Assembly (NCBI GenBank): GCA_905397405.1 | Contig: CAJPVJ010000810.1 | Location: forward strand, 1 to 20,293 | Direction of reading: 5' to 3' | DNA length: 20,293 bases | Origin: Oppiella nova | Lineage: Eukaryota; Arthropoda; Arachnida; Sarcoptiformes; Oppiidae | Shown: one piece after another, positions 1 through 12,400 of the stretch | Layout of the letters: each line of letters starts with the position of its first letter | Position numbering within the stretch: the stretch's first letter is position 1 | Translations under genes and position numbers: made by a program | Notes under the pieces: model-generated | The model's input: the letters and a program-made list of their open reading frames with translations, nothing else | Told to the model about the DNA's origin: nothing | Database searches by the model: none

Positions 1-486
1 TCTCAGATTCAGTGATAGACTCGGTAGATCCCTGACTTACGACCTCTTCAATGGGTTTCTCTGATTCCTCGATGGTCTCCGAAGTGCTCTCGGATTCAGT
101 GATAGTCTCAGTTGATCCCTGACTCACGACCTCTACGATGGGTTCTTCTGTTTCCTCGATGGTAGCGGAAGTGCTCTCGGATTCAGTGATAGACTCAGTT
201 GATCCCTGACTCACGACTTCTACAATGGGTTCTTCTGTTTCTTCGATGGTCTGGGAAGTGCTCTCAGATTCGGCGATAGTCTCAGTAGATCCCTGACTCA
301 CAACTTCAACAATGGGTTCTTCTGTTTCCTCGATGGTAGCGAAAGTGCTCTCGGATTCAGTGATAGACTCAGTTGATCCCTGACTCACAACTTCAACAAT
401 GTGTTCTTCTGTTTCCTCGATGGTAGAGGAAGTGCTCTCGGATTCAATGATAGTTTCAGTTGATCCCTGACTCATGACCTCTTCTG
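1..486 (-). repeat. 87-bp repeat array C, cut by the window edge
   Basis: Six units recur with GST codons at 29, 116, 203, 290, 377 and 464, exactly 87 bp apart. The array continues past base 1. The final unit toward 486 changes to MSQGST and then runs into non-repeat Ser/Thr-rich sequence. Confidence 0.9.
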
Positions 487-3400
487 GAAGTTCTTGAGAA
501 ATATCTGATGAGGTCGTGGACCCAACTTCAGAAGATTCATCAGGAATTTCATGTGATAATGGAGTAGTTTTAAATGAGAACATATTTAAAATAGTTTGGA
601 AAGTAGTTTGAAATAAACCCGATTCTGTGGTGGTTTCATGTATTGACTCAATATATGAATTATTAATTTTGTCCTGGATAAATGGAGTCTTAGTATTAGT
701 ATTATCAATGATTTCGGAAGATTGTTCGCTTATTATTTCTTCGCTCGTAGTCTCAACAGAAGGTTCAATGATGTCAGTGGAAGACTGTTGTGGTGTTTCT
801 GAGCTCATCTCAACCTCTAAAGTCTTGTTTTTAGTGGCGGTAATATACTCAGTGACCAATTCTGTCGATGTAATTACGATGGATTGTTCGGTGGATTCTG
901 GGATCTGAGTGGTTGTGTTCACAATTTTGGCCTCTGAAGACAATTCAGTTTCAACACCTCTTTCCGTGGTCTCAAATTCAGTCGCCAATTCTAATGGGAC
1001 GTCCGAAAACTTTGTCGATTTAGTCAATTCATCCATAGATTCTGCCTTTTCTGTGGTCGTGTCCGTAACCGCAGTCTCTGACGACATATCTGTCTCAACA
1101 ATGCTTTCATGTACTTCTGTTTGAGTGACCATTTCTAATGGGAGTCCCGAAAATGATGGAAATTCAGTCGCATCTGAGGTCTGAGCAGCAGATTCTGATG
1201 AACTCTGAGTGGATTCTACGCTAACGACTTCAACAATGGGTTCTTCTGTTTCCTCGATGGTCTCGGAAGTGCTCTCAGATTCAATGCTAGCCTCAGTTGA
1301 TCCCTGACTCACCACCTCTACGATGGGTTTCTCTGATTCCTCAATGGTCTCGGAAGTGCTCTGAGATTCAATGCTAGCCTCAGTTGATCCTTGACTCACC
1401 ACCTCTACGATAGGTGTTTCTGTTTCCTCGATGGTTTCGGAAGTGCTTTCGGATTCAGTGATAGTCTCAGTAGATCCCTGGCTCACGACTTCTACGATGG
1501 GTTTCTCTGTTTCCTCGATGGTCTCGGAAGTGCTCTCAGATTCAATGCTAGCCTCAGTTGATCCCTGACTTACGACCTCTTCAATGGGTTTCTCTGTTTC
1601 CTCGATGGTCTCGGAAGTGCTCTGAGATTCAATGCTAGCCTCAGTTGATCCTTGACTCACGACCTCTTCAATGGGTTTCTCTGATTCCTCGATGGTCTCG
1701 GAAGTGCTCTGAGATTCAATGCTAGCCTCAGTTGATCCTTGACTCACGACCTCTTCAATGGGTTTCTCTGATTCCTCGATGGTCTCGGAAGTGCTCTGAG
1801 ATTCAATGCTAGCCTCAGTTGATCCCTGACTCACGACCTCTACGATGGGTTTCTCTGATTCCTCGATGGTCTCGGAAGTGCTCTGAGATTCAATGCTAGC
1901 CTCAGTAGATCCATGGCTCACGACCTCTACGATGGGTTTCTCTGATTCCTCGATGGTCTCGGAAGTGGCCTCGGATTCAGTGATAATCTCAGTTGACCCC
2001 TGGCTCACGACCTCTACGATAGGTGTTTCTGTTTCCTCGATGGTTTCGAAAGTGCTCTCAGATTCAGTGATAGTCTCAGTTGATCCCTGACTTACGACTT
2101 CTACAATGGGTTCTTTTGTTTCCTCGATGGTAGCGGAAGTGCTCTCAGATTCAATACTAGCCTCAGTTGATCCCTGACTTACGACCTCTTCAATGGGTTT
2201 CTCTGATTCCTCAATGGTCTCGGAAGTGCTCTGAGATTCAATGCTAGCCTCAGTTGATCCTTGACTCACCACCTCTACGATAGGTGTTTCTGTTTCCTCG
2301 ATGGTTTCGGAAGTGCTTTCGGATTCAGTGATAGTCTCAGTAGATCCCTGGCTCACGACTTCTACGATGGGTTTCTCTGTTTCCTCGATGGTCTCGGAAC
2401 TAGCCTCAGTTGATCCCTGACTTACGACCTCTACAATGGGTTCTTTTGTTTCCTCGATGGTCTCGGAAGTGCTCTGAGATTCAATGCTAGCCTCAGTTGA
2501 TCCCTGACTCACGACCTCTACGATGGGTTTCTCTGATTCCTCGATGGTCTCGGAAGTGGCCTCGGATTCAGTGATAATCTCAGTTGACCCCTGGCTCACG
2601 ACCTCTACGATAGGTGTTTCTGTTTCCTCAATGATTTCGGAAGTGCTCTCAGATTCAATACTAGCCTCAGTTGATCCCTGACTTACGACCTCTACAATGG
2701 GTTCTTTTGTTTCCTCGATGGTCTCGGAAGTGCTCTGAGATTCAATGCTAGCCTCAGTTGATCCTTGACTCACGACCTCTACGATAGGTGTTTCTGTTTC
2801 CTCGATGGTCTCGGAAGTGCTCTCAGATTCAGTGATAGTTTCAGTTGATCCCTGACTTACGACTTCTACAATGGGTTCTTCTGTTTCTTCGATGGTCTCG
2901 GAAGTGCTCTCAGATTCAATGCTAGCCTCAGTTGATCCTTGACTTACCACCTCTACGATAGGTGTTTCTGTTTCCTCGATGGTTTCGGAAGTGCTTTCGG
3001 ATTCAGTGATAGTCTCAGTAGATCCCTGACTCACGACTTCTACGATGGGTTTCTCTGATTCCTCGATGGTCTCGGAAGTGCTTTCGGATTCAGTGATAGT
3101 CTCAGTAGATCCTTGACTCACGACTTCTACGATTGCATCCGTTATATTAGGTTCAGTGTATCGTTCAGTACTTAATTCTGTGGTTAGGACAGTCTCCGTT
3201 CTATCAGTGGTTATAACTGTTTCAATGGACTCAGTAATGGCTTCAGTGATCATCTCTATCGGGAATTCTGAAGATGTGATCGATTCTGTGGTCTCAGTGG
3301 TTGTGTTTTCAGTCGTCGACTCTGAGGACAATTCTTCCTCAACACTGCTTTCTTGAGTCTCCGATTCTGTGATTGTTTCTATTGGGAGTTCTGATGTTGT

Positions 3401-6400
3401 GGTGGATTCAGTCTCCGATTCTGTGATTATTTCTATTGGGAGTTCCGATGTTGAGGTGGATTCAGTCGACGATTCTGTGATTATTTCTATTGGGAATTCC
3501 GATGTTGAGGTGGATTCAGTCGTGGATTCTGTGATCGTTTCTATTGGGAGTTCTGATGTTGTGGTGGATTCAGTCGTCGCTTCTGTAATATCAGTGGTCG
3601 TGACTTTAATTTCGGTCACTTCTTGATTGACAGCCTCTATACTGCTATCAAAAGTATGAGATTCTGTTACCAATTCTAATGATGGCTCTGTTGCTGAAAT
3701 ATTCTCTACATTTGTTACATAATTAGTAAATGTTGTAAATATTGTCGAATAATTTGGACGATTAGTTGCCATCTCTTCTTCATTTATATGTATCGTTTGA
3801 TTTATTAATTCAGTCGTCGGTTTAGTTATTAAGATCGTTATGCTCTCATATTTTGGTGTCGTTTTCGTTACATTTGGTTTGTTAAGTTGTTATTATCCGA
3901 AGTGTATGCCTCCAGCCCCAGCTGGGTTAACCAATTATCGGAGGGTCTTCCCTGCGGATGGAAACCAACAGAATCAGCCGAGCACAACACAGCTATCACA
4001 CCCGACAATTGTGGTCGGTTTACTGAATCGTATGGGAATCCAATCGAAAGGTAGCTTTTTGGGGAATTTAGTGATTTCTTTGGTATATAATATCGAGGAT
4101 TGAGTTCCTGTTTCTTGTGTTTCAGTCAATGATTCATTACTCGCAGAGACATCGGTTGTGATAATAAAGTCAATTAATCCTTCAGAATATGTGGTAATAT
4201 TTTCTGCATTAGTTTGTGTCGACCACTCTTTTATCTCATCCGAAGCTGTGGTCAAATCTGGTTCTTGAGTTGTTGTCGTAATAATCGTTTCAGAGATCCC
4301 TTCAGTCTTCGATTCTGTGGTAATTGTCGTTTCAACCGATTCTGTGAAATCAGTCTTAGTATCCGTTATATTAGGTTCAGTGTAGATATCAGAACTTGAT
4401 TCTGTGATTATAATAGTTTCCGTGGACTCAGTCCTATCAGTGGTTGTGTCCGTATTATCTGTATTAATGAACTCAGTTTTTGTTTCATCCGATTCTGTAA
4501 TATCTGTTTCAATGGACTCTTCAGTAGTGGCTTCTGTTGTGATAGTATTTTCGATGGATTCTGTTATACCAGTAGTTGTTTCTATAGTATCATTCTCTGT
4601 GGACATTTCAGTCTTCACAATGGGTTCCGTATAGTCTCCCGGAATATTGGAAGAGCTCTGGGCTTCTGGCGATTGGCTTTCTGTTGAAATCTCAGTAGTG
4701 TCCTCACTAACAGTCTCTACAGTTGTTTCTGTGAATTCTTCCGCAATATTGGATGAGTTCTCTATATCTGGTGATTGACTTTCTGATGTTGAATCAGTTT
4801 TAACTGTTTCAGTAGACTCTTGTGTAATGGCTTCCGTCAAATTTGTCTTTTCTGTCACTTCTCTCATATTATTAATGGATTCATTAATTTCCATTTCATT
4901 AAACTCTTCAGTTGTGGGCATTGAAGTGATATTTGTTTCAACCGAAGCTGTTATGTCTGTAATATCAGTGGATCTTTCAGTAATGAATTCTGTGCTCAAA
5001 GATTCGTTGTAGAGACTTCTGTTAGGAAGGAGTTGTAATGAAAGACACAAAAGTCTGAGTCAGTGGTTAAGACAACTATCAAGACAGCAGCTTCTTCAAA
5101 GTTACCTAAGACGGAAGAGACACCAACACAGACGTTTTTGTGTCACTTCCTGACTGACGACCTCAACATCGCTTTCTTGAGTCTCCGATTCTGTAATGAT
5201 TTCTGTCTGTAGTTCTGAAGAAATTATGGATTCAATCAATTTTGTGGTCTGAGTCGTTGTGTTTTTAATTTCGTTATCTTCTTTATTGACATCCTCTACA
5301 CTGCTATCGGAAGTATGAGATTCTGTTACCAATTCTAATGATGACTCTGTCGTTGAAATAGTTTCAACATTTGTTACATAATTTGTAAAAATTGTTGAAT
5401 AATTTGGACGAATAGTTGTCATCTCAGCTTCATTTGTCTCAATCATTGTCTCATTTCCTAAATCTATTGCAACACTTGATTCCGTTGCATCAGTTTCAGT
5501 GGATCCTTCAGTAATTGGTTCCGGTATATCAGTCATTATAGTCTGTGGCTCTTCAGTTTGTATCGTCCATTCAATTATCTCCTCAGAAGTTGCGGTAATT
5601 TCTGGTTCTAATGTTGACTCAATTAATTCCTCGGATGCAGTAGTAAACTCTGGTTCTTCAGGAAGTGTTGTCAATTCAATTATCTCATGAGAAGTCATAG
5701 CAACCTCTTTCTCGCCTTCGGTAACCTCTTGATAGTGTTATAGAAGTTAGACAAGACATCATATAAGGAGCTCTCATACTCTTCAGCTAAGTGGAAGTCC
5801 TCTAACCATAAGCCAAACCCGCAGTCATTAGAGAACTACCCGATATAAAAGTTAGAGAACTGTGATATATACTTCAGATGTCTGAGATGTGGATCCGACG
5901 GTAATTGGTTCTGTCGTAGTAGTCGTCGAATTCTCTGACTCTTGGGTTTGAGATTCTGTTTCAACAGAACTCTGAATTGATTCCTGTTTAATAGGTTCTT
6001 CTGTTTCCTCGATGGTCATGGAAGTGCTTTCGGATTCAGTGATAGTCTCAGTAGATCCCTGACTTACGACCTCTTCGATGGGTTTCTCTGATTCCTCGAT
6101 GGTCTCGGAAGTGGTCTCAGATTCAGTGATAGTCTCAGTAGATCCCTGACTCACAACTTCAACAATCGGTTCTTCTGTTTCCTCGATGGTCTCTGAAGTG
6201 CTCTGAGACTCAGTGATAGTCTCAGTTGATCCCTGACTCACAACTTCTACAATGGGTTTCTCTGTTTCCTCGACGGTTTGGGAAGTGCTCTCAGATTCGG
6301 TGATAGTCTCAGTAGATCCCTGACTTACGACCTCTTCGATGGGTTTCTCTGATTCCTCGATGGTCTCGGAAGTGCTCTCGGATTCAGTGATAGTTTCAGT

Positions 6401-9400
6401 TGATCCCTGACTCACAACTTCTACAATGGGTTTCTCTGTTTCCTCGACGGTTTGGGAAGTGCTCTCAGATTCGGTGATAGTCTCAGTAGATCCCTGACTT
6501 ACGACCTCTTCGATGGGTTTCTCTGATTCCTCGATGGTCTCGGAAGTGCTCTCGGATTCAGTGATAGTTTCAGTTGATCCCTGACTCACAACTTCTACAA
6601 TGGGTTTCTCTGTTTCCTCGACGGTTTGGGAAGTGCTCTCAGATTCGGTGATAGTCTCAGTAGATCCCTGACTTACGACCTCTTCGATGGGTTTCTCTGA
6701 TTCCTCGATGGTCTCGGAAGTTCTCTCGGATTCAGTGATAGTTTCAGTTGATCCCTGACTCACAACTTCTACAATGGGTTTCTCTGTTTCCTCGACGGTT
6801 TAACGACCTCTTCGATGGGTTTCTCTGATTCCTCGATGGTCTCGGAAGTGCTCTCGGATTCAGTGATAGTTTCAGTTGATCCCTGACTCACAACTTCTAC
6901 AATGGGTTTCTCTGTTTCCTCGACGGTTTCGGAAGTGGTCTCAGATTCAGTGATAGCCTCAGTTGATCCCTGACTCGCGACTTCTGCAATGGGTTTCGCT
7001 GTTTCCTCGACGGTTTGGGAAGTGCTCTCAGATTCGGTGATAGTCTCAGTAGATCCCTGACTCACTGCCTCTACAATGGGTTTCTCTGTTTCCTCGACGG
7101 TTTGGGAAGTGCTCTCAGATTCGGTGATAGTCTCAGTAGATCCCTGACTCACAACTTCAACAATCGGTTCTTCTGTTTCCTCGATGGTCTCTGAAGTGCT
7201 CTGAGACTCAGTGATAGTCTCAGTTGATCCCTGACTTACGACCTCTTCGATGGGTTTCTCTGATTCCTCGATGGTCTCGGAAGTGCTCTCGGATTCAGTG
7301 ATAGTTTCAGTTGATCCCTGACTCACGATTTCTACAATGGGTTCTTCAGTTTCTTCGATGGTCTGTGAAGTGCCTTCTGGTTCTATAGAACTCAGAGTTG
7401 ATTCCTGAGTAATTGGTTCTTCTGTCTCCTTGATGGTCTCCTCTGGAGTTGTGATTTCAGATACTTCTATCATGGAATCCACTTCAGAAGATTGGTTTTC
7501 GGTCTGGCCTTTAGTAACCTCTTGATTGACAATATCCACAATCTGTTGAGTGGTATATTCCTCAGAAGTCTGAGGTGTGGATTCAACTGTTTCAGTAATT
7601 GGTTGTATTGTAGTTGTAATCTCTTGTTCTTGAGTTCTTGTCGATTCAAATATCTCTTCAGAATTCATGGAAATCTCGGTCTGATTTTCATTGACTTTTT
7701 CTGTAACATTATCTACAATCTCTTCAGTCGTATAATTTTCATAAGACTGAGATGTGGTCCCAATTTCAAGGGATTCACTTTCTGTAGAAATTGTCTTTTC
7801 TGTCTCTGTGGCTGTTGTGGTATATTCTTCATGAGTATTAGATGTCAACTCGGATTCAGGAAATTTGCTTTCGGTGCCTTCAGTAACCTCTTGACTGACA
7901 ATAAACTTTCTGTAGAAATTGTCTTTTCTGTCTCTGTGGCTGTTGTGGTATATTCTTCATGAGTATTAGATGTCAACTCGGATTCAGGAAATTTCGAAAG
8001 CCACGGAAGTCATTGGAGAACTGACTGTTATAGATGTTAAAGAAGACACCATATAAGGAGCCCTTAGAATCCTCACCTAGGCTATCAAAGTCATTAATGA
8101 ACACAGCATCATCACCAACACATGATCTCTGGCTCTTGAGTTTGTGTCGTCGCTGTTAAAGTTGTGGTGATTTCAGATTCAGTTGTCTTTTCAATGACCT
8201 CTTCCGGAGTTATAGTAAACTCTGGTTCTTGAGTTATTGTCGTGGATTCAGTGGTCAATTTAGGAGTGGAACTAATTCTGTGGGTTGAGGCCAATGGTGT
8301 TACACTTGAAGTCCTATTTTCTTTGGGTTTTGGATTTGTTGTCTTTTGTGTCGATTTAATTGATGGAAGAGTTGTCAAAATAATTTGTTTGGTTGCCATC
8401 GGTTTCGGTGTAATTGTCGACAATTTCGAAGTACTGGTCGAGTGTTTGACTTCCTTTGCAGTCGACTTCGGCAGGCATAATTGGCTAACGCAACAAAAGC
8501 TACATTATAAACCGTATTTACAACAGCTAAATTAGCTACAAACACAACAATATCGATAACCAAACTGACAACCTACACAACAGTTTACTCAACAGAAATC
8601 ATTTGTTGTATTCTTCACTTCAATTGATACCAACTTCTGTGGAGATGTCCTAACAGTTTGTGGCGATACTGTTGTGACGTTCACTCGTTTTTGAGTAGTT
8701 TTTGGCGAAATTGTCGTCAAATTTGTTGATTTAGGAGTTGATATCGACTTAGAAGGCGTTGGTTTAATCACCGAATCAGTTCTCTCTGTCTTATTAGTAT
8801 TTGGTGTCAAATTTGTGGTCATTTTCATAGTTTGTGTGGTTTTTTGTGACTCCGACGAAGAGCTGGACTTTTGAGTGAATTCTAATTGTTTTGCACAACA
8901 AAAGTCTCCAGAAGAGCAACACTTCCCTTGGTTGAAAAAGCTTCACCTAAAGCTACAGCACTAGCAGCTCAGGCAACAGTCACTTGATGAGAAACCACAT
9001 AAACAGCTGCTTCAGAAACACGAAGTAGAAGTTGAAGTCAACTCAGTGACAGTTGGAGTAGTAGTTGAGATACTTTGTGTTGTTTGTGAAGTACTCTCCG
9101 GTGTAATAGTGGCAGCGATTGTAATGTTTGAAACTTTATGTGGAATTAGTTTCTTCGGTGTAGTTATCTTCGGATAAGTAGTCGATATATTGACGACTTT
9201 AGCTCTGGTTGGAGTTATTATTGGTGTTGAGGTGGAAGTGCTCACAATTTTAGTTGATTTTGGAGTAATAGAAGTGTTGTTAAGAGTTGATGCTCTCGAA
9301 GACGACAATCTTTGAGTGGTCTTTGGGGATATCGTTGTAGAAATGTTTTCGCTTTTAGAGGGTTTCAATGTTTCAGTCTTTGATGTCGTGGTTGAAGTGT

Positions 9401-12400
9401 TGGGAACTTTAGTGACTTTCATAGAAGGAGTTTGTGATGAAGTGTTGCTTACATTTGATGCTCTCGAAGATGACGAGAGTTTCTGTTGGGTTACCTTTGG
9501 TGGTGAAGTGGAAGCTATATTGGGATGAGTTGTCGATGTATTTAAGTTTTTAGCTTTGGTTGTATTTGATAAAGATAAAGTGCTCTCAATTTTGGTTGGT
9601 AATCCTCATTATCTACAAAACGATTGTAAACTACGAAAGTTTCCACTGCTCTCAAAGACAACCCAATGTAAACCACCACTTCAGCTACGGAATGAACTAA
9701 ACCAGTGAACTCAACGTAACCTAAAATATGAACTACTCTTTGTAACAGAAGTGCCATTAGAAAACCTATGAAACCGAGAACACCAGTAATATCATCTACC
9801 TCAATACTGACAAACTCACCAGAAACCCCTATAGCAACATCTATACCAAAGCGAAAATCTCCTAAAGTTACTTAGTCAGAAGCTACATGTGGTCGAAGAG
9901 TTGGGAACTTTAGTGACTTTCATAGGAGTTTGTGATGAAGTGATCTTTGATGCAGTACTGGAAATGTTAGAGGATTTCGGTGAAGTCGTGGGTTTTGATT
10001 GGCTAATCGATGATATAGTTGTAGAAAGTGTTTGTGCTTTAGAAGTTCTATTTGAACTAGGTCGTGTCACTGCAGTGGAACTGTTGTCTACTTTAGAAGT
10101 TTTTGGTTGAGTCGGTTTCAAAGTGGTCACCTTAGGTACAGTAGTGGAGGTGATGTCCACTTTGGAAATATTCAATTGAATTGGTTTCCAAGTGATACTC
10201 GTAGGCAAAGCAGTTGAAGTGGTATTGACTTTGGAGGTCTTGTTTTGAGTTGGTCTCAAAGTTGTAGCCCTAGAACTAGTGGAACCGACAGAAAAACATC
10301 ATCTTCACTACAGGTGAAATTCAAGTAAACTACTTTATCAGAAGCTACCACACTAACACCACCTTCACAAAGGCTCAAATCCTTCAGAAGGGAATCAACA
10401 ACGTCACCTTCGCCAAAGAAGTTTAGGAGATCCAGATGTCGTTGATTTTGGTAAAGGTTTTAATGTCGTTAAAGTGGTGTTAAGTTTTGATACTTTTATT
10501 GGTGTAGTTGTCGATACAGTCGTCGAAATCTTTTGGTCAATAGAAGATGTTGTTGTCTGTGGACTAGATTTCGTTACTTTAGTGGAAGTGGTGTTTGTTT
10601 TAATGACTTTATGTGATGTAGTATTTAGTGGCTTAACAGTAGTCTTAATTAAATCCTTATCTTTTGGAGAAATAGTCTTCGAAGGTGTTGTGGAACTGAT
10701 CTCATTCTTACCACTCGATGAAGTAGTTTTCATTGTCGAGGAGGTATTGTTTGTCGATTTGACAATTGATTTTGTAATCGATTTCTGTTTAGTGGATGTA
10801 TTTATCGGTGAGTTTGTTGTAACGTTTGAAGAGACAGAAGTAATGATCGGTTTTTTAGTGATCGCCTCTTTGATTGTCTTTGTTGTAAAAATATCTTTTA
10901 CTGACGACTTGTTTGGAAGTGTTGAGAGTGAAGGTGTGGTTGTCTTAACATTGATTGAACTGCTCTTTACCGGCGATTTTGTCACTGAATTAGCAATTGC
11001 TGTCATATTCTTCTTACTCTAACGGCTTCAGCAACAGTTTTGTAAAAGAAATAGACTAAAACACCAATAAAAACCACGCTGGCAACAGACGCTATAACAC
11101 CAGCAAAATAACCTTTGTTAAAAACCACTAAAACATCATCTTCAAACTGCTGAAGTTGCAGAAGTAGTGTTGGATTTAGTGGTGATCGGTTTCCTACTGG
11201 AAGTGATTTCTTTTATTTCATCTGATTTTGTTGTTGTCTGAGATTTTGTGGATGAAATCGAAATCGGTTTACGAGTCGAAGCTTTTAGTGCTTCCGTTGT
11301 CGAGGTATTGGATGTTATATTTGATACTCTCTTAGTAATAGTCGACACTTTTTGGCTAACAGTTGCCTCTTTTGGTGATGTCTTTGTTGTCTCTTTTAAC
11401 GGACCATAAGTTGGCTTCAAAGTTGTCGTTTCTGTCGGTTTGGTTGTGAGAGATGTACTCTTCTTTAGAGTGGATAACCAAAATCCTCATCAAAATCAAC
11501 ATAAAAGTTGAGAAAAATATCAGCAGAATAAACATAGTTAGCTACCGAAACAGCACCAAAATTAGAGAAACTGATAACCAAATCAACACCGGCACCTAAC
11601 TCACCTGGAAGTACGAGGCGATCGAGTAGTTGACTTGTCCGGTAATACCGTGAATTCAATGGGAACCCAATCGGTTGAGGGTCTTTTACTTGTTTTATCA
11701 GTAGTGACCGTTTTATTAGTGTCTTTACTTTGGTTTAATTTGGGAGAAGTAGTAGTCTTTTGAGTTGTTTTCAGTGTTGGAGCTAAAGTCGATGTAAAAG
11801 TTACTTTTGGAGTCGTATTTGACTTTCGAGTAGTACTGGATTGACTAGAAGAAGGAAGTTTGGGACCAATTATCTCTTTCTTGATACCAGTGTTTGTTGG
11901 GTTGGAAGTGAAAAAGTCGATGTAAAAGTTACTTTTGGAGTCGTATTTGACTTTCGAGTAGTACTGGATTGACTAGAAGAAGGAAGTTTGGGACCAATTA
12001 TCTCTTTCTTGATACCAGTGTTTGTTGGGTTGGAAGTGACGACCTTAAGAGTGGTCTGTAAATTGGGTCGAATAGTAATGGGTTTATAAGTTGTCTCATT
12101 TGGTGTTTTGGGTTTATTTTGTTGATTTGGTTTAATTGTTTCTGAAGGTTTAGCTGTTACTTGATTTTTAGCTGAATTTGGTTTAGTAGTCGTTATAGGA
12201 ATTGGTGTGATTTTAGGTGGTGGTGTAGATTGACTTTGGTTACGTACGGCATTTTGAGCAGTAATTACTTGGTTTGGATGTACAACTGGTTTGTGTATAG
12301 GCTTGTTAACCAGTAATGTTTTATTTAATTTCATGGGTTCATCTAAAGCTGGTTTATTGGGGAATATGGGTTCCCTATGTATTACAGGACGGGGTCTACT

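Larger units (their letters stand above)
8122..11784 (-). other. Thr/Lys/Ser/Pro-rich section of the giant protein
   Basis: Native blocks read as Thr-rich sequence (KTTTSPK, NTTSTK, SPKTTQ, TLKPT) in one shared phase: lowest codon base divisible by three. The motif KVTKVPN-[ST]-STT occurs at about 9400-9422 and again at about 9900-9923, 501 bases apart. SPKTTQ-type and LSSSRASN-type stretches recur nearby, so this section grew by degenerate internal duplication. It is interrupted by eight unreversed-complement blocks, which after complementing read as the same kind of Thr-rich sequence in the same phase. Confidence 0.75.

Noticed and set aside
1-3133. A CRISPR-like or satellite array because of the regular 87-bp period.
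   Set aside because: There are no unique spacers, the period is a multiple of three, and the minus strand is open throughout, so it is a coding repeat.
3953-4024. A 72-bp candidate intron (gtaaac ... tttccatccgcag) that would give an early protein end after DWIPIRF.
   Set aside because: Most of it, including the acceptor, falls in block C1. The complemented block is open and links two halves that already share the same phase.
9542-9887. Hydrophobic, membrane-protein-like minus-strand frame (for example VHSVAEVVVYIGL); similar short ones at 8471-8597, 11019-11145 and 11479-11605.
   Set aside because: They exist only in the literal reading of unreversed-complement blocks. After complementing, the same bases encode Thr/Ser-rich sequence in phase with both flanks.
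3880-11605. Small DNA inversions or an invertase-driven switching system, suggested by Thr-rich coding on the opposite strand in each gap.
   Set aside because: Inversion would give reverse complements. The plus-strand Thr-like frames contain several stops, whereas the unreversed complement is stop-free and, at 7995-8031, exact.
11597-11607. Perfect splice donor AG|GTGAGT and a possible protein end (TSR-stop) on the minus strand.
   Set aside because: The GT and the stop lie within or at the edge of block C11. Complementing removes both and the frame continues.
11870-11911. A genuine C-terminus SLPTQQTLVSRKR for the protein starting at 14494.
   Set aside because: It is the shifted reading of TSNPTNTGIKKEI caused by the 128-base duplication.
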